Part shown: positions 47,301 through 58,787 of the stretch, piece by piece
How positions within the stretch are numbered: the stretch's first letter is position 1
Layout: each line of letters begins with the position of its first letter
Source: Collimonas fungivorans
GTDB lineage: Bacteria; Pseudomonadota; Gammaproteobacteria; Burkholderiales; Burkholderiaceae_D
Assembly (NCBI RefSeq): GCF_001584145.1
Contig: NZ_CP013232.1
Span: forward strand, 496,001 to 560,000
Reading direction: 5' to 3'
DNA length: 64,000 bases
Program-made: the position numbers and the translations under genes
The notes under the pieces: generated by a model
Seen by the model: the letters and a program-made list of their open reading frames with translations, nothing else
Database searches by the model: none
What the model was told of the DNA's origin: nothing

Positions 47301-50142
47301 TAATTACTTGGCTGGGTGCGAGCGGGCGGTTTTGCCGCCTTATCGAGAGGATGGACTTCCACCGTCGCAATTGGGCATTTCCTGGACGGTTCCGCAGCCG
47401 CTTGTTGACCGTTTGAACGAAGTCGTGCGTAGACTGAATATGCCGTTGCGTACGCTGCTGCTAGCGGTGCATTTGCGCGTAATGGGTGTCCTCAGCGGCC
47501 ATACTGACGTGGTGACCGGGGTTGTGACGCATGCGCGGCCAGAGGCCCAGGATGGTGAGCGAGTTCTTGGTTTGTTCCTGAATACGCTGCCGTTTCGTCA
47601 GTTGCTCAAGCCAGGTAGCTGGGTGGATCTATTGGGTTCAGTGTTCGCCTCTGAATTAATTATTGCGCCACATCGGCGCTACCCGCATTCACAGTTGTTG
47701 TTGGACAACGACCGCGTACCGCTCTTTGAGACGATTTTTAACTACATCAACTTCCATGTGTTCGATGATCTTCGAGATCTCAAGTCTGTGGAGGTTTTGG
47801 ATTCAGATGGGTTTGAGGCGACTAATTTCGCATTTGGGATCAACGCAATCAGTCGAGGTAGGGGGTTGACTTTCAAAGTCGACTATGACCCCACCCGCTT
47901 TTCTTTGAGTCAGGCTAAACGTTTCTCTGACTATTACCTTTTGTCACTGCGTGCAATTGCTGCCGATGTTGACGGGTCTTACTGGGATCTTGATTTTCTC
48001 GCTGAGGCTGAGCGTGATCAGATACTGGTGCAATGGAACGACACGGCGCGGGAGGTGCAAGAGCAGACCCTGGTGGAGCTGTTCGAGGCACAGGTGGAAG
48101 CGACGCCGCAGGCGGTGGCGCTGGTGTGCGGGGAACAGGAGTTGAGCTACGGGGAACTGAACGCGCGTGCCAACCGGCTGGCACATGTGCTGATATCGCG
48201 TGGGGTGGGGCGAGACGGGGTTGTCGGTATCTGCATGGATCGTTCGCTGGAAATGGTTGTTGCGATACTGGGAGTGCTCAAGGCTGGCGGGGCATATCTG
48301 CCCTTGGATCCGGATGCGCCGTCCGAGAGGTTGGCGCATATATTGGGGCAGGCAAATCCGGTGCTTGTGCTCACGCGCCAGGCTCAGGAAGTGGTGGGAC
48401 TGAGGGCACAAGGGGTGGGGACGCTGCAGTTGGAAGCTGGTGCGCAGGCTGGCGCTGATGCGTTGCAGTGGGATCCGCGTTTGGGCGTCGGGCTGCAGGA
48501 TCTGGCCTACGTGATCTACACCTCGGGCTCCACGGGCAAACCCAAGGGGGTGGCGGTGACGCACGGGGGGCTGAGCAACTACGTGCAATGGGCTCGTACG
48601 GCCTACCCAATGCAGGGGCAAGACGGCGCGTACGTGCACCTGCCGCTGGTCTTTGATGCGACGCTCACGGCGCTGCTGGTGCCGTTGACGGTGGGGCAAA
48701 GTGTGGTGTTGCAAGAAGGCACGGATGCGAGTGCTCTAGTGGAGTACCTGCGTGAGAAGCGGCACGTTGGGCTGCTCAAGATCACGCCGGCGCATATAGA
48801 TCTGGTGTCGCAGGAACTGCAGGGACAAGCTGTTGGTGCCACGGTGGGGGTGAGCGTCGTAGGAGGCGAAGCGCTCACGGTGTCGCAGACACGGCGCTGG
48901 CTGGAGCACTTTCCGCAAACGCTGGTGGTCAACGAATACGGGCCTACCGAGACGGTGGTGGGCTGCTGTGTATACACCACGCGCGAGCTTGGGCCACGAG
49001 AGGTGGGGGCACCTAGTTTGCCAATTGGTCGCCCGATAGCGAACACACAGCTGTACGTACTGGACACGCAGCTCAGGCTGGCGCCTGTGGGGGTGGCTGG
49101 GGAGTTGTACATCGCTGGAGCTGGGCTGGCGCGAGGTTATCTGGGGCGGCCCGGGCTGACGGCTGAGCGCTTTGTGGCCTGCATGCACGGGCAGCCCGGA
49201 GCGCGGATGTACAGAAGCGGGGATCTGGCGCGTTGGCGTGAGGACGGGCAATTGGAGTATTTGGGGAGAGTCGACCATCAGGTAAAGATTCGGGGCTACC
49301 GCATCGAGCCTGGTGAGATCGAGGCGGTGCTGGCGCAACACGAGGAGATCGAGCAGGCGCTGGTGATGGTGCGCGAAGACAGCCCTGGCGAGAAGCGGCT
49401 GGTGGCCTACGTGGTGGCGCGTCAGCAGCAGGGCGCTCAAGGGCACGACGCGTTGCTGCATGAGCAGTTGCGCCAACATCTTGCAAGTCAACTGCCTGAG
49501 TACATGGTGCCTGCGGCTATTGTTGTACTTGAGCGACTGCTACTGAACGCCAACGGTAAGGTGGAGCGAAGAGCGCTGCCGGTCCCGCAGTGGCAAGGCC
49601 AGGCGCAGTACCTGGCTCCGAGCAACGCGCTGCAAAGGACACTGGTGCAGATATATGCGCAAGTGTTGCACGTACCGGAGCAACAGCTGAGCGTGAACGA
49701 CAGTTTTTTTGAGCTGGGAGGCGACAGCATTGGTTCGATTCGGGTAGTGGGGCTGGCGCGCAAGGCCGGACTAGTGATTACGCCGCGCGAGGTGTTCGAG
49801 CATCGCAGCGTGGCTGGGCTGGCGCGGGTGGCGCGTGCGGTACAAGAGGTTGGCGAGGTGCTTGAGGAGGAGCCGCAGGGTATGTTGGAGCTCACGCCGA
49901 TCATGCGTTGGCAGTTGGGCGGCGGGGGCGACCTGAGGCGCTTTCACCAGGGGTGCTGGTGCGCACGCCAGCGGGGCTGCTTCAGCAGGAACTGCAAGTG
50001 GCGCTTCAAGCGCTGTTGCAAAGCCACCCGGCACTCAGACTCAGACTGGTGCGCAGCGAGCACGAAGGGCAGGCTGTGGGGCTGCAGGTGGTTGAGTTGG
50101 ATGATCAGGCAGGTGCGCGTAGCCTCACACGGGTGGACATGA
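41383..50142 (+). CDS. NRPS segment 1: FAAL-ACP-C-A(Thr)-T-C-A(Asn)-T-start of E
   Basis: Residues 1-~600 are a fatty-acyl-AMP ligase ([35 protein letters not shown]), which activates a fatty acid for the carrier domain at ~608-685 (GGQSL, Ser645). C1 (from ~43495, HHIVSDG at 43891) is a starter condensation domain. A1 spans ~44870-46370, T1 has GGDS at 46498. C2 (~46700-47990, HHAVLDG at 47116) starts [12 protein letters not shown], unlike ordinary LCL domains. A2 is ~48070-49590, T2 GGDS at 49717. The frame is correct to 49950, then a missing G sends it into 64 unrelated residues and a stop at 50142. ATG 41383 overlaps the upstream stop; ATG 41410 is an alternative with purines upstream. 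Confidence 0.88.
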   Translation: MQKEESAHSMKDHKSLNLVDILRARSQTAADSAERLAFTNLRSGEQIEEELTFSQLDRRARRIAAHLLPLINKGDRVLVVFPAGLDYISAFFGCLYAGAIAVPALVPTNSSSLSRLGLIARDAGAQVALATAAIATEVLGWQQLDDKSTATNNEFKIELSRLTWIAADQLNEAEENWAARDLDPDDIAFLQYTSGSTSIPKGVMVSHANIIANVHLIHACFPISQKDTVVSWLPPHHDMGLVGKILFPVLAGAHCVIMPPSAFMLRPHRWLLALSKYKARLTAAPNFAYELCASRVTDRQKLELDLSSLEFALNGAEVVRPETLERFYAAFRGCGLRQGVVRPVYGLAEGTLLVSASDGIEPVALSLDRTALSRGIVEECARDADKAVAVISTGRAGQHTVIVDPQTGTFQPDGRVGEIWIRGASIARGYWNRPDETSRTFHASVCGGAPEYLRSGDLGFILGEKLHVVDRIKDLMIVNGRNVYAHDVESLVGRLDPAFRNDGAAAFSVDRDGRERLVIVQEIDGRSKPDTEQLAVRLRAVLLEQLDTLELDAIVLVKAGHLPRTSSGKIQRSRCRDLFLADAFSAIWSWRISEVIATSIAASVGQGEDSGLTPTERVLSRIWTELLGLECIPVSSNFFSMGGQSLSGSQVISKVKDAFQVEMRLEELFEAPTIRSLASRIDEAMQQGTVVSGQCISRRVGDGPVPLSFAQRGIWFLEQLEPRSGLYSISGSLRIQGGLDVALFEQALNEVVRRHESLRTNFVLEKGVPMQIVAPSLHIAPQFEDLNVLESHTAELQLRRFMQEETRHTFDLAAGPLLRVRVVCLSEVDQVVLLTMHHIVSDGWSMGLLIREIGLLYRAFAAGQSPNLPELSIQYGDYAAWQHATLAGGVWRQRLASWVDLLRGTPAVLELPTDRPRPTVQDHRGANHSFTISAAVTQELRELGSGARASLFMILATAFNVLLARISGQNDICLGTPIANRGHREIEGLIGLFVNTIVLRSRVNPEASLASLLEQVRSVSLNAYAHQDIPFEQVVEALGLERRLSHHPLVQVVLVLQNTPSEVLELPMLSVQQELIEGTSSKFDLTLTFSESEGALNGVFEYATALFDDVTIARMAKQYLRVVQAMLSDMQQPLGCVELLDETERRNLLAHWRPARTWPKRPTIALRFEDCVARFAHRTALVFEGNQLSYEQLNRRANRLAHYLRAQGVSADILVGLCVERSLDMVVGLLAILKAGGAYVPLDPDYPRERLAYMLQDAAPVLVLSQSHLAGRLPETASRIIYLDVQNGELDTYPDNNPESINGPQDLAYAIYTSGSTGRSKGALLAHQNVLRLFESTQQWFQFDENDVWTMFHSYAFDFSVWEIWGALLYGGKLVVVPYGVSRAPERFHALLVQEKVTILNQTPSAFQQLVELDVHLPMPVKLALRLVIFGGEALNFAALGPWFLAHGDNKPQLVNMYGITETTVHVTYHSLVANGAATASIGLPLPDLGIYVLDASCQPVPAGIVGEMYVVGAGLARGYLNRPGLTAERFIADPYGDPGTRMYRTGDLARWCANGELEYLGRADQQLKIRGFRIEPGEVESALAAHPGIAHVVVMSREGNSGGKLLVAYVVPKLGTTTDVNEWLEHARQSLPDYMVPSAFVALKELPLTPNGKLDRNALPNPVAGGDSAGFRAPSTATELTLARIWAEVLGLEAVSVLDNFFVLGGDSMRTIKIISKAKESGIVLTLEDFFEHQTIASLAGWLASRAEHEVAPTQEAMVLISEVDRGLLPAAVEDAYVLSRLQAGMIFHHQYSPERGTYHDFLSYRLKVVDWDGDLLRIVLGAMVQQHAILRTAFNLQDYSEPLQLVFRTAEIPVLEFDVSDCGEDEQNRSIAGWMLEEKKQLINIAMPPLLKIFIHRRAVDELQFTVSCHHAVLDGWSVATFLTELFVEYDKLHRNEHHFPALKPLSTSLKQTIMQERLAMRSEDERAFWRNYLAGCERAVLPPYREDGLPPSQLGISWTVPQPLVDRLNEVVRRLNMPLRTLLLAVHLRVMGVLSGHTDVVTGVVTHARPEAQDGERVLGLFLNTLPFRQLLKPGSWVDLLGSVFASELIIAPHRRYPHSQLLLDNDRVPLFETIFNYINFHVFDDLRDLKSVEVLDSDGFEATNFAFGINAISRGRGLTFKVDYDPTRFSLSQAKRFSDYYLLSLRAIAADVDGSYWDLDFLAEAERDQILVQWNDTAREVQEQTLVELFEAQVEATPQAVALVCGEQELSYGELNARANRLAHVLISRGVGRDGVVGICMDRSLEMVVAILGVLKAGGAYLPLDPDAPSERLAHILGQANPVLVLTRQAQEVVGLRAQGVGTLQLEAGAQAGADALQWDPRLGVGLQDLAYVIYTSGSTGKPKGVAVTHGGLSNYVQWARTAYPMQGQDGAYVHLPLVFDATLTALLVPLTVGQSVVLQEGTDASALVEYLREKRHVGLLKITPAHIDLVSQELQGQAVGATVGVSVVGGEALTVSQTRRWLEHFPQTLVVNEYGPTETVVGCCVYTTRELGPREVGAPSLPIGRPIANTQLYVLDTQLRLAPVGVAGELYIAGAGLARGYLGRPGLTAERFVACMHGQPGARMYRSGDLARWREDGQLEYLGRVDHQVKIRGYRIEPGEIEAVLAQHEEIEQALVMVREDSPGEKRLVAYVVARQQQGAQGHDALLHEQLRQHLASQLPEYMVPAAIVVLERLLLNANGKVERRALPVPQWQGQAQYLAPSNALQRTLVQIYAQVLHVPEQQLSVNDSFFELGGDSIGSIRVVGLARKAGLVITPREVFEHRSVAGLARVARAVQEVGEVLEEEPQGMLELTPIMRWQLGGGGDLRRFHQGCWCARQRGCFSRNCKWRFKRCCKATRHSDSDWCAASTKGRLWGCRWLSWMIRQVRVASHGWT

Positions 50143-53100
50143 GCGGACTGCAAGGCCAGGGGTGGCTTGGCGCGCTGCAAGCGGGCAACGAAGCGGCGCT
50201 GGGGCGCCTGGATCCGTGGAGCGGGTGCATGCTGCAGGCGGTCTGGTACGACGCTGGGGAACAAGAGGCAGGGCGGCTCAGGCTGGTGATACACCACTTT
50301 GCGGTGGACGGAGTGTCCTGGCGCATCTTGCTGCCCGAGCTACAGGCTGCGTGGCAAGCGGCGCGCAGCGGACAGTTCTACCAAGGCGATACCGAAGGTA
50401 CCTCGTACGGGCGCTGGGCCAGGCAGTTGGCCGAGCAGGCGCACAGCGCGAGCCGCCAGCAAGAGCTTGAGTACTGGCAAGCCCAGGGCGAGTCGTTGCA
50501 ACAGCCTGAAGCGCTGCTGGGGCTGCGTGCGCTGGATGCAAGCCGGGACACCTACGCCAGTGCGGGCAGCTTGACGGTGCAATTGGCGCCAGCGGACACG
50601 GCGTTGCTGCTGGGCACGGCACCGGGGGTCATACACGGTAGTGTCAACGACTTGTTGCTGGGCGCACTGGTGCTGGCGTTGCAGCAGTGGCGTGAGCGGC
50701 GTGGGCTGGGTGGCGCGGGCGTGCGCATCGACTTGGAGAGTCACGGGCGCGAAGAGGGCCGGGGGCAGGACCTGAGCCGCACGGTGGGATGGTTCACTAG
50801 CCTGTTTCCGGTGCATTTGCACGCGCAGTTGAGCACGGAGCAACTGAGGCAGGCGCTGGCCGGGCAGGCTGCGCTGGGGGTGGCACTGAAGGCCATCAAA
50901 GAGCAATTGCGCGGTGTGCCTGGTCTTGGGCTGGGCTGGGGGCTGTTGCGCCATGTGAGCGCACGGCCGGAGTTGCAGGGACAGGGCGCGCCGCAGATTG
51001 GCTTCAACTACTTGGGCCGCTTCGCAGCGGGCGGCGGTGACTGGGCATTTGCCGAAGAGAGTCAGGAACTGGGGGGACAGGATGCGAGTCTGCCGTTGGC
51101 GCACGTCTTGGAGATCAACGCGTTGACGCTGGACGGACCGGATGGTCCACATCTGAGCGCCAATTGGAGTTGGGCCAGCGGGGTGCTGCAAGAGAGCGAT
51201 GTACGCGAACTGGCGCAAGGCTGGCAGCAAGCGCTGCAGGCCATCGTGCGCTACGCGCAGCAGACCGGAGCTGGGGGGCATACGCCCAGCGACTTTGCGT
51301 TGGTGCAAATCAGCCAGCAGCACATCGAGCAGCTCGAACTACGCTATGGGGCGCTAGAAGAGGTGCTGCCACTGACACCGCTGCAAGAGGGACTACTGTT
51401 TCATGCGCTGTATGACCGTGTGCAGGCTGGGCAGCAGGAACAGGTGGTGGACGCGTACCAGATCCAGCAGGTGCTGGAATTGGACAGTGCCATTGACGAG
51501 GTGGTGCTGCGCGCAGCGCTACATGCGCTATTGCGTCGGCACGGGCAGCTAAGGGCGTGCTTTGTGCAGCAAGAAGGCCAGGCGTTGCAAGTCATCGCTG
51601 CGCTCGACGAGCAGCAACTGCAGCGCAGCTTTCAGAGCCATGATTTAGAGCCGCTGGGCCAGGCGCAGGCGCTGCAGGAATTGCTGCAGGCTGAACGGGC
51701 GCGGCGCTTTGATCTTGCGGATGCGCAGCCCTTGGGGTTGCTGCGCTTCACGCTGGTGCGCTTGGGCCAGCAGAGCTACCGGTTGATTCTGAGTTGCCAT
51801 CACATGCTGTTGGATGGTTGGTCGATGCCACTACTGCTGCAAGAATTGCTGCAGTTGTACGCGTCCCGGGGCGATGACGGCGCGCTGCGCGCACCGCTAC
51901 CGTACCGGCACTACATGCAATGGTTAGCCGGGCAAGATCGCCTGAGCGCCATGGCAGCCTGGCGAGAGGCGCTGCACGGACTGGAGGGGCCCAGTCTGGT
52001 TGCGCCGCCGCTGCTGGCCAAGGCGCCGCCGCGCGAGTACGTCTGGGCGCTCAAGTCTGAGTTGAGCCAGGCGCTGCAGCAACAAGCGCGTAGCCAGGGG
52101 TTGACGCTTAACACTCTGATGCAAGGGGCCTGGGCGATCCTGCTGGGCTGCCTGAGCGGCAGCGAGGACGTGGTCTTCGGTGTCACGGTGGCGGGGCGTC
52201 CGGCGGAATTGGCGGGCGCCGAGAGCATGCTGGGACTGTTTATTAACACGGTGCCACTGCGCGTGCGGCTGCAGGGGCAAGAGCGGCTGGGCGAGATGCT
52301 GGCCAGGGTGCAGGATGGGCAGTCGCGCCTGATGGCGCACGCGCACCTGGGGCTCAGCGAAATTCAGGCATTGGCTGGGCTGGGCAGCCTGTTTGACACG
52401 CTAGTGGTCTTTGAGAACTATCCGGTGGACCGAGAGGCGTTGAGCCGAGCGGCAGCGGGGCTCAAGATCGGGGCGGTCAGCACGCACGACGCGGTGCACT
52501 ATCCGTTGAGCCTGGTAGTCGTACCCGGGCCCAGGCTGAGCCTGAGGCTGGGCTATCGAGCCGAGTTGTTCGAAGAGGCGACGGTAGCGCGCATGGCTGG
52601 GCAATTAGAGCGCATCTTGTGCGCGATGGTAAGCGATGTGCAGCAGCCAATCGGGGGTATCGAGCTGCTCGATGAGGCTGAACGCGATCAGATACTGGTG
52701 CAGTGGAACGACACGGCGCGGGAGGTGCAAGAGCAGACCCTGGTGGAGCTGTTCGAGGCACAGGTGGAAGCGACGCCGCAGGCGGTGGCGCTGGTGTGCG
52801 GGGAACAGGAGTTGAGCTACGGGGAACTGAACGCGCGTGCCAACCGGCTGGCACACGTGCTGATAGCGCGCGGGGTGGGGCCAGAGGACATTGTGGGGTT
52901 GTGCCTGGAGCGCAGCGTGGAGATGGTGGTGAGCCTGCTGGGCATACTGAAGGCTGGGGCGGCGTACTTGCCGCTGGACCCGGCGTACCCGGCGCAGCGT
53001 CTGAGCGCGATGCTGGAGGACGCGCAGCCGCTGTGCCTGATCACACGAGGGGCATTGGTAGCAGAGCTCAGTGGCGCTGGGCGAGACGCCGTGTCGATGC

Positions 53101-55178
53101 TGTTGTGGGAGGATGAGGTGCTGCAGGTGCAGATGCAGGAGGCCGCGCAAAGCGACCCCGCCGAGCATGAGCGGGTGCGCCCGCTGGGTCCACACAGTCC
53201 GGCCTACGTGATCTACACCTCGGGCTCAACGGGCAAACCCAAGGGGGTGGTGGGGCCGCACCACGCTATCGTTAACCGATTGAAGTGGTTCGATGCTGTT
53301 CACGCCCATGCGGCGCAAGTGCCGGTGTTAACCAAGAGTTCGTTGAGCTTCATTGATGGCACCACCGAGTTATTTGGGCCACTTTTGCAGGGCCGTACAG
53401 TACTGCTCGCCGATTCGGCGACCACGCGCAGTGCCATTGAGCTGGCACGCTTGATCCAGGAGCACCGCCTCCAAGCGGTGACCCTTGTGCCCAGTCTGCT
53501 TGACGCCCTGATGGGGCAAGCAGTCGAAAGCGACCTGAGCAGTTGCAGTCTTTGGATCACCAGCGGAGAAGCGGTTTCAAGGCAACAAGCGGCGGCGTTC
53601 AAGCAACTGCTGCCATCTGCGCGATTGCTGAATTTCTACGGCTCCTCCGAAGCCAGCGGCGACAGTTTGTGGGCCGAGTGCGATGCTGATTTGGTTCCAA
53701 TTGGGCGGCCGATCTGGAACACGCAGGTGTACGTGCTGGATGCGAGCTTGTCCGCAGTGCCCATTGGTGTGGCAGGGGAGCTGTACATTGCTGGGGCGGG
53801 ATTGGCGCGAGGCTACCTGAGACGGCCCGGGCTAACGGCCGAGCGTTTTGTGGCCTGCGCGCATGGGCAGCCCGGCACGCGGATGTACCGCACGGGAGAT
53901 TTGGCGCGCTGGCGCGAGGACGGACAACTGGAGTACCTGGGGCGGGTTGATCAGCAGGTGAAGATCCGCGGCCACCGTATTGAGTCTGGAGAGATCGAGG
54001 CGGTGCTGGCGCAGCACGATGGCGTGGCGCAGGCGGTGGTGGTGGCGCGTGAAGACATTGCTGGCGACAAGCGCCTGGTGGCCTACGTAGTGGCACGTCC
54101 AGATGCTCAGGAGACGGGTGAACTGACCCCGCAGCAATTGCGAGCGGGGTTGGCAACGCAACTGCCAGAGTACATGGTGCCGGCGGCGATAGTGATGCTT
54201 GAGCGGTTGCCACTGAACGCCAACGGCAAGGTGGATCGGCGAACGCTGCCGGCGCCGCAGTGGCAAGGTGCGCTCGAGCACGTGGCTGCGCGCAGTCCAC
54301 TGGAGGAGATTGTGCTGAGCGCTTTTGTGCAGGTGCTTGATATGCCGGCGCAGCAGGTGATCGGCATTGAGGATAATTTCTTTGAGTTGGGGGGGCATTC
54401 GCTGCTGGCCACAAGGCTGGTTTCACGGCTCAGGGAGATGCTGGGGGTGGAGTTGGCGGTGCGCAGCGTATTCGAGGCGCCCACGGTGCGTGAGCTGGCG
54501 CAGCAGGTGAGCCAGAGTCATGACCAGGGTGAGGGGCCCCCGCCGCTGAAGGCGCAGCCGCGTGAGCAGCTTGGGCAAGGGCTTGAGCAGAGCTTTGCGC
54601 TGTCGTTTGCGCAGGAGCGGCTGTGGTTTCTTGACCAGTTGGGGGCGCAGCAGGCGCAATACAACATGCCGGTGGCGATGCGCTTGCAAGGGTGCCTGGA
54701 CGAGGCAGCTCTGGTTCATGCGGTGCAGCAGTTGGTGCAACGCCACGAGGTGCTGCGCAGCCGCATCGAACAGCATGAGGGAGTGGCGCGCCAAGTGATC
54801 CAGCCTTGGCTGGAGGTGCCGGTGCAGTTGGAGGACTTGAGTGAGCTGCCTGTGGGCGAGGGGCAGGCGAAGGCACAATGGCTAGCGCAGGACGAGGCCC
54901 GGATGCCGTTTGATTTGGCGCGAGGCCCGCTGCTGAGGGTACGTCTGGTCAAGCTGGGAGCACAGGAATACGTGGGGCTGCTCACGCTGCACCATATTGT
55001 GAGCGATGGCTGGTCAATGGGAGTGTTGGTGAGGGAATTGGGGGCGCTGTATGCGCAGGCTGTCGGCGGTGGAGATGGTGAGTTGGCGCCGCTGTCGGTG
55101 CAGTACGCGGACTACGCGATGTGGCAGCGCGGTTGGCTACAAGGCGACGTGCTGCAAAGGCAGTTGGGGTATTGGCGC
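47998..55178 (+). repeat. NRPS segmental duplication, copy 1
   Basis: The 7181-base unit covers A2-T2-E1-C3-A3-T3 and the N-terminal lobe of C4. It is nearly identical to 55899-63076. By eye I found four substitutions (48155/56056, 48201/56102, 48383/56284, 49541/57440) and five single-G length differences. The left boundary is in the C-A linker, the right boundary just after the codons for GYWR in C4. Confidence 0.95.
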
Positions 55179-56474
55179 GAGCAGTTGGCGGACTCGCCGG
55201 CGAACCTGGAGCTGCCCATGGATCGCCAGCGTCCGGCGCAAGCTAGTGGCGAAGGCGCCAGCTACCGACTGAGCATCGATGCACAGACGACGGCGGGGCT
55301 GAACGCGCTGGCTCGACGAGAGCGGGCCACACTGTTCATGACTCTGACGACGGCCTTCAATGTACTGCTGGGGCGCTTAAGTGCACAGGATGACATTTGC
55401 GTGGGCACGCCAGTGGCCAACCGCACTCATGCGGGCGTCGAAGGGCTGATCGGCTTCTTTGTGAACACGCTGGTGCTGCGCACGCGCATTGACGAGAAGG
55501 CCAGCGTTGCGCAGTTGCTGGCTCAGGTGAGGGAGACCACGCTGGAGGCATATGCGCACCAGGAGGTGCCGTTCGAACAAGTGGTGGATGCGCTCAATCC
55601 GGAGCGCAGCCTTAGCCAAAGTCCACTGTTCCAGGTGATGCTGGTGCTGCAGAACGCGCCGACCGGCGTGCTGGAGTTGGCTGGGCTTAGGCTGGAGCCG
55701 ATGGCTATGGCGGGTACGAGCGCCAAGTTTGATCTGAGTTGGTACGTCAGTGAAAGCGCTGGCCAGTTGCACACCGAGATTGAGTACGCCACGGACCTGT
55801 TCGAGGAGGGGACGATAGCGCGCATGGCTGGGCAATTGGAGCGCATCTTGCGCGCGATGGTGAGCGATTTGCAGCAGCCAATCGGGGGCATCGAGCTGCT
55901 CGCTGAGGCTGAGCGTGATCAGATACTGGTGCAATGGAACGACACGGCGCGGGAGGTGCAAGAGCAGACCCTGGTGGAGCTGTTCGAGGCACAGGTGGAA
56001 GCGACGCCGCAGGCGGTGGCGCTGGTGTGCGGGGAACAGGAGTTGAGCTACGGGGCACTGAACGCGCGTGCCAACCGGCTGGCACATGTGCTGATATCGC
56101 GCGGGGTGGGGCGAGACGGGGTTGTCGGTATCTGCATGGATCGTTCGCTGGAAATGGTTGTTGCGATACTGGGAGTGCTCAAGGCTGGCGGGGCATATCT
56201 GCCCTTGGATCCGGATGCGCCGTCCGAGAGGTTGGCGCATATATTGGGGCAGGCAAATCCGGTGCTTGTGCTCACGCGCCAGGTTCAGGAAGTGGTGGGA
56301 CTGAGGGCACAAGGGGTGGGGACGCTGCAGTTGGAAGCTGGTGCGCAGGCTGGCGCTGATGCGTTGCAGTGGGATCCGCGTTTGGGCGTCGGGCTGCAGG
56401 ATCTGGCCTACGTGATCTACACCTCGGGCTCCACGGGCAAACCCAAGGGGGTGGCGGTGACGCACGGGGGCTGA
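49908..56474 (+). CDS. NRPS segment 2: E-C-A(beta-Ala-like)-T-C-first part of A(Asn)
   Basis: True homology in this frame starts at about 49953 ([10 protein letters not shown]). E1 has [10 protein letters not shown] at 50292, [11 protein letters not shown] and IGFNYLGRF, diagnostic of epimerisation domains, so the Asn of module 2 should become D. C3 ([21 protein letters not shown] at 51798) is the matching DCL type. A3 (~52700-54260) has an unusual core [13 protein letters not shown] with no Asp at position 235. T3 has GGHS at 54390. C4 (HHIVSDGWS at 54990) is LCL type, as expected after a non-epimerised residue. A4 begins at ~55960 and is cut at 56472-56474 by a stop caused by one missing G in the run at 56466-56470. 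Confidence 0.88.
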   Translation: MAVGRRGRPEALSPGVLVRTPAGLLQQELQVALQALLQSHPALRLRLVRSEHEGQAVGLQVVELDDQAGARSLTRVDMSGLQGQGWLGALQAGNEAALGRLDPWSGCMLQAVWYDAGEQEAGRLRLVIHHFAVDGVSWRILLPELQAAWQAARSGQFYQGDTEGTSYGRWARQLAEQAHSASRQQELEYWQAQGESLQQPEALLGLRALDASRDTYASAGSLTVQLAPADTALLLGTAPGVIHGSVNDLLLGALVLALQQWRERRGLGGAGVRIDLESHGREEGRGQDLSRTVGWFTSLFPVHLHAQLSTEQLRQALAGQAALGVALKAIKEQLRGVPGLGLGWGLLRHVSARPELQGQGAPQIGFNYLGRFAAGGGDWAFAEESQELGGQDASLPLAHVLEINALTLDGPDGPHLSANWSWASGVLQESDVRELAQGWQQALQAIVRYAQQTGAGGHTPSDFALVQISQQHIEQLELRYGALEEVLPLTPLQEGLLFHALYDRVQAGQQEQVVDAYQIQQVLELDSAIDEVVLRAALHALLRRHGQLRACFVQQEGQALQVIAALDEQQLQRSFQSHDLEPLGQAQALQELLQAERARRFDLADAQPLGLLRFTLVRLGQQSYRLILSCHHMLLDGWSMPLLLQELLQLYASRGDDGALRAPLPYRHYMQWLAGQDRLSAMAAWREALHGLEGPSLVAPPLLAKAPPREYVWALKSELSQALQQQARSQGLTLNTLMQGAWAILLGCLSGSEDVVFGVTVAGRPAELAGAESMLGLFINTVPLRVRLQGQERLGEMLARVQDGQSRLMAHAHLGLSEIQALAGLGSLFDTLVVFENYPVDREALSRAAAGLKIGAVSTHDAVHYPLSLVVVPGPRLSLRLGYRAELFEEATVARMAGQLERILCAMVSDVQQPIGGIELLDEAERDQILVQWNDTAREVQEQTLVELFEAQVEATPQAVALVCGEQELSYGELNARANRLAHVLIARGVGPEDIVGLCLERSVEMVVSLLGILKAGAAYLPLDPAYPAQRLSAMLEDAQPLCLITRGALVAELSGAGRDAVSMLLWEDEVLQVQMQEAAQSDPAEHERVRPLGPHSPAYVIYTSGSTGKPKGVVGPHHAIVNRLKWFDAVHAHAAQVPVLTKSSLSFIDGTTELFGPLLQGRTVLLADSATTRSAIELARLIQEHRLQAVTLVPSLLDALMGQAVESDLSSCSLWITSGEAVSRQQAAAFKQLLPSARLLNFYGSSEASGDSLWAECDADLVPIGRPIWNTQVYVLDASLSAVPIGVAGELYIAGAGLARGYLRRPGLTAERFVACAHGQPGTRMYRTGDLARWREDGQLEYLGRVDQQVKIRGHRIESGEIEAVLAQHDGVAQAVVVAREDIAGDKRLVAYVVARPDAQETGELTPQQLRAGLATQLPEYMVPAAIVMLERLPLNANGKVDRRTLPAPQWQGALEHVAARSPLEEIVLSAFVQVLDMPAQQVIGIEDNFFELGGHSLLATRLVSRLREMLGVELAVRSVFEAPTVRELAQQVSQSHDQGEGPPPLKAQPREQLGQGLEQSFALSFAQERLWFLDQLGAQQAQYNMPVAMRLQGCLDEAALVHAVQQLVQRHEVLRSRIEQHEGVARQVIQPWLEVPVQLEDLSELPVGEGQAKAQWLAQDEARMPFDLARGPLLRVRLVKLGAQEYVGLLTLHHIVSDGWSMGVLVRELGALYAQAVGGGDGELAPLSVQYADYAMWQRGWLQGDVLQRQLGYWREQLADSPANLELPMDRQRPAQASGEGASYRLSIDAQTTAGLNALARRERATLFMTLTTAFNVLLGRLSAQDDICVGTPVANRTHAGVEGLIGFFVNTLVLRTRIDEKASVAQLLAQVRETTLEAYAHQEVPFEQVVDALNPERSLSQSPLFQVMLVLQNAPTGVLELAGLRLEPMAMAGTSAKFDLSWYVSESAGQLHTEIEYATDLFEEGTIARMAGQLERILRAMVSDLQQPIGGIELLAEAERDQILVQWNDTAREVQEQTLVELFEAQVEATPQAVALVCGEQELSYGALNARANRLAHVLISRGVGRDGVVGICMDRSLEMVVAILGVLKAGGAYLPLDPDAPSERLAHILGQANPVLVLTRQVQEVVGLRAQGVGTLQLEAGAQAGADALQWDPRLGVGLQDLAYVIYTSGSTGKPKGVAVTHGG
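49950..49953 (+). other. Frame break 1: G4 where the second copy has G5
   Basis: With five G the frame reads HQGVLVRTP, as in copy 2 (57848-57852); with four it runs to a stop at 50142. Confidence 0.85.
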
Positions 56475-57058
56475 GCAACTACGTGCAATGGGCTCGTACG
56501 GCCTACCCAATGCAGGGGCAAGACGGCGCGTACGTGCACCTGCCGCTGGTCTTTGATGCGACGCTCACGGCGCTGCTGGTGCCGTTGACGGTGGGGCAAA
56601 GTGTGGTGTTGCAAGAAGGCACGGATGCGAGTGCTCTAGTGGAGTACCTGCGTGAGAAGCGGCACGTTGGGCTGCTCAAGATCACGCCGGCGCATATAGA
56701 TCTGGTGTCGCAGGAACTGCAGGGACAAGCTGTTGGTGCCACGGTGGGGGTGAGCGTCGTAGGAGGCGAAGCGCTCACGGTGTCGCAGACACGGCGCTGG
56801 CTGGAGCACTTTCCGCAAACGCTGGTGGTCAACGAATACGGGCCTACCGAGACGGTGGTGGGCTGCTGTGTATACACCACGCGCGAGCTTGGGCCACGAG
56901 AGGTGGGGGCACCTAGTTTGCCAATTGGTCGCCCGATAGCGAACACACAGCTGTACGTACTGGACACGCAGCTCAGGCTGGCGCCTGTGGGGGTGGCTGG
57001 GGAGTTGTACATCGCTGGAGCTGGGCTGGCGCGAGGTTATCTGGGCGGCCCGGGCTGA
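56369..57058 (+). CDS. NRPS segment 3: middle of the second Asn adenylation domain
   Basis: This frame continues A4 from about 56467 with the core [13 protein letters not shown], the KITPAH segment, VVGGEAL and [11 protein letters not shown], all identical to A2 and giving the same Asn-like code. It closes at 57058 because the run at 57043-57045 has three G where the first copy has four. The apparent start codon at 56369 lies in the shadow of the preceding frame and is not a real start. Confidence 0.8.
   Translation: MGSAFGRRAAGSGLRDLHLGLHGQTQGGGGDARGLSNYVQWARTAYPMQGQDGAYVHLPLVFDATLTALLVPLTVGQSVVLQEGTDASALVEYLREKRHVGLLKITPAHIDLVSQELQGQAVGATVGVSVVGGEALTVSQTRRWLEHFPQTLVVNEYGPTETVVGCCVYTTRELGPREVGAPSLPIGRPIANTQLYVLDTQLRLAPVGVAGELYIAGAGLARGYLGGPG
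56466..56470 (+). other. Frame break 2: G5 where the first copy has G6
   Basis: The first copy (48565-48570) reads [11 protein letters not shown]; here one G fewer gives an immediate stop. Confidence 0.85.
57043..57045 (+). other. Frame break 3: G3 where the first copy has G4
   Basis: The first copy (49143-49146) reads [14 protein letters not shown] through this point; the shorter run gives a stop at 57058. Confidence 0.85.
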
Positions 57059-57072
57059 CGGCTGAGCGCTTT

Positions 57073-57834
57073 GTGGCCTGCATGCACGGGCAGCCCGGAG
57101 CGCGGATGTACAGAAGCGGGGATCTGGCGCGTTGGCGTGAGGACGGGCAATTGGAGTATTTGGGGAGAGTCGACCATCAGGTAAAGATTCGGGGCTACCG
57201 CATCGAGCCTGGTGAGATCGAGGCGGTGCTGGCGCAACACGAGGAGATCGAGCAGGCGCTGGTGATGGTGCGCGAAGACAGCCCTGGCGAGAAGCGGCTG
57301 GTGGCCTACGTGGTGGCGCGTCAGCAGCAGGGCGCTCAAGGGCACGACGCGTTGCTGCATGAGCAGTTGCGCCAACATCTTGCAAGTCAACTGCCTGAGT
57401 ACATGGTGCCTGCGGCTATTGTTGTACTTGAGCGACTGCCACTGAACGCCAACGGTAAGGTGGAGCGAAGAGCGCTGCCGGTCCCGCAGTGGCAAGGCCA
57501 GGCGCAGTACCTGGCTCCGAGCAACGCGCTGCAAAGGACACTGGTGCAGATATATGCGCAAGTGTTGCACGTACCGGAGCAACAGCTGAGCGTGAACGAC
57601 AGTTTTTTTGAGCTGGGAGGCGACAGCATTGGTTCGATTCGGGTAGTGGGGCTGGCGCGCAAGGCCGGACTAGTGATTACGCCGCGCGAGGTGTTCGAGC
57701 ATCGCAGCGTGGCTGGGCTGGCGCGGGTGGCGCGTGCGGTACAAGAGGTTGGCGAGGTGCTTGAGGAGGAGCCGCAGGGTATGTTGGAGCTCACGCCGAT
57801 CATGCGTTGGCAGTTGGGCGGCGGGGCGACCTGA
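57073..57834 (+). CDS. NRPS segment 4: end of the second Asn A domain and its T domain
   Basis: It continues from about 57046 with the A-domain end ([34 protein letters not shown], the catalytic Lys in NANGKVERR) and T4 with GGDS at 57616. It stops at 57834 because the run at 57823-57826 has four G instead of five. The protein matches the end of segment 1 apart from Pro for Leu in the ERLPLNANG block. Confidence 0.8.
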   Translation: MACMHGQPGARMYRSGDLARWREDGQLEYLGRVDHQVKIRGYRIEPGEIEAVLAQHEEIEQALVMVREDSPGEKRLVAYVVARQQQGAQGHDALLHEQLRQHLASQLPEYMVPAAIVVLERLPLNANGKVERRALPVPQWQGQAQYLAPSNALQRTLVQIYAQVLHVPEQQLSVNDSFFELGGDSIGSIRVVGLARKAGLVITPREVFEHRSVAGLARVARAVQEVGEVLEEEPQGMLELTPIMRWQLGGGAT

Positions 57835-58787
57835 GGCGCTTTCACCAGGGGGTGCTGGTGCGCACGCCAGCGGGGCTGCTTCAGCAGGAACTGCAAGTGG
57901 CGCTTCAAGCGCTGTTGCAAAGCCACCCGGCACTCAGACTCAGACTGGTGCGCAGCGAGCACGAAGGGCAGGCTGTGGGGCTGCAGGTGGTTGAGTTGGA
58001 TGATCAGGCAGGTGCGCGTAGCCTCACACGGGTGGACATGAGCGGACTGCAAGGCCAGGGGTGGCTTGGCGCGCTGCAAGCGGGCAACGAAGCGGCGCTG
58101 GGGCGCCTGGATCCGTGGAGCGGGTGCATGCTGCAGGCGGTCTGGTACGACGCTGGGGAACAAGAGGCAGGGCGGCTCAGGCTGGTGATACACCACTTTG
58201 CGGTGGACGGAGTGTCCTGGCGCATCTTGCTGCCCGAGCTACAGGCTGCGTGGCAAGCGGCGCGCAGCGGACAGTTCTACCAAGGCGATACCGAAGGTAC
58301 CTCGTACGGGCGCTGGGCCAGGCAGTTGGCCGAGCAGGCGCACAGCGCGAGCCGCCAGCAAGAGCTTGAGTACTGGCAAGCCCAGGGCGAGTCGTTGCAA
58401 CAGCCTGAAGCGCTGCTGGGGCTGCGTGCGCTGGATGCAAGCCGGGACACCTACGCCAGTGCGGGCAGCTTGACGGTGCAATTGGCGCCAGCGGACACGG
58501 CGTTGCTGCTGGGCACGGCACCGGGGGTCATACACGGTAGTGTCAACGACTTGTTGCTGGGCGCACTGGTGCTGGCGTTGCAGCAGTGGCGTGAGCGGCG
58601 TGGGCTGGGTGGCGCGGGCGTGCGCATCGACTTGGAGAGTCACGGGCGCGAAGAGGGCCGGGGGCAGGACCTGAGCCGCACGGTGGGATGGTTCACTAGC
58701 CTGTTTCCGGTGCATTTGCACGCGCAGTTGAGCACGGAGCAACTGAGGCAGGCGCTGGCCGGGCAGGCTGCGCTGGGGTGGCACTGA
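57807..58787 (+). CDS. NRPS segment 5: first two thirds of the second epimerisation domain
   Basis: E2 continues here with [10 protein letters not shown] at 58191 and [11 protein letters not shown], identical to E1. In this copy the run at 57848-57852 has five G and the frame reads [11 protein letters not shown] correctly, which shows that the four-G run in the first copy is the faulty one. The frame closes at 58787 because the run at 58775-58778 lacks one G. Confidence 0.8.
   Translation: MAVGRRGDLRRFHQGVLVRTPAGLLQQELQVALQALLQSHPALRLRLVRSEHEGQAVGLQVVELDDQAGARSLTRVDMSGLQGQGWLGALQAGNEAALGRLDPWSGCMLQAVWYDAGEQEAGRLRLVIHHFAVDGVSWRILLPELQAAWQAARSGQFYQGDTEGTSYGRWARQLAEQAHSASRQQELEYWQAQGESLQQPEALLGLRALDASRDTYASAGSLTVQLAPADTALLLGTAPGVIHGSVNDLLLGALVLALQQWRERRGLGGAGVRIDLESHGREEGRGQDLSRTVGWFTSLFPVHLHAQLSTEQLRQALAGQAALGWH
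57823..57826 (+). other. Frame break 4: G4 where the first copy has G5
   Basis: The first copy (49924-49928) reads [11 protein letters not shown]; the shorter run gives a stop at 57834. Confidence 0.85.
58775..58778 (+). other. Frame break 5: G4 where the first copy has G5
   Basis: The first copy (50876-50880) reads [14 protein letters not shown]; the shorter run gives a stop at 58787. Confidence 0.85.

Noticed and set aside
47944..48714. Long minus-strand open frames across the NRPS (for example 47944-48714, 49073-49486, 50340-51323, 55377-56510)
   Set aside because: They are mirror frames of GC-rich NRPS codons, repeat in every module copy and encode Arg/Pro/Ala/His-rich text without family features.
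49880..51290. Domain after T2 as another condensation domain
   Set aside because: The motifs [21 protein letters not shown] and IGFNYLGRF are those of epimerisation domains, and a DCL-type C domain follows.
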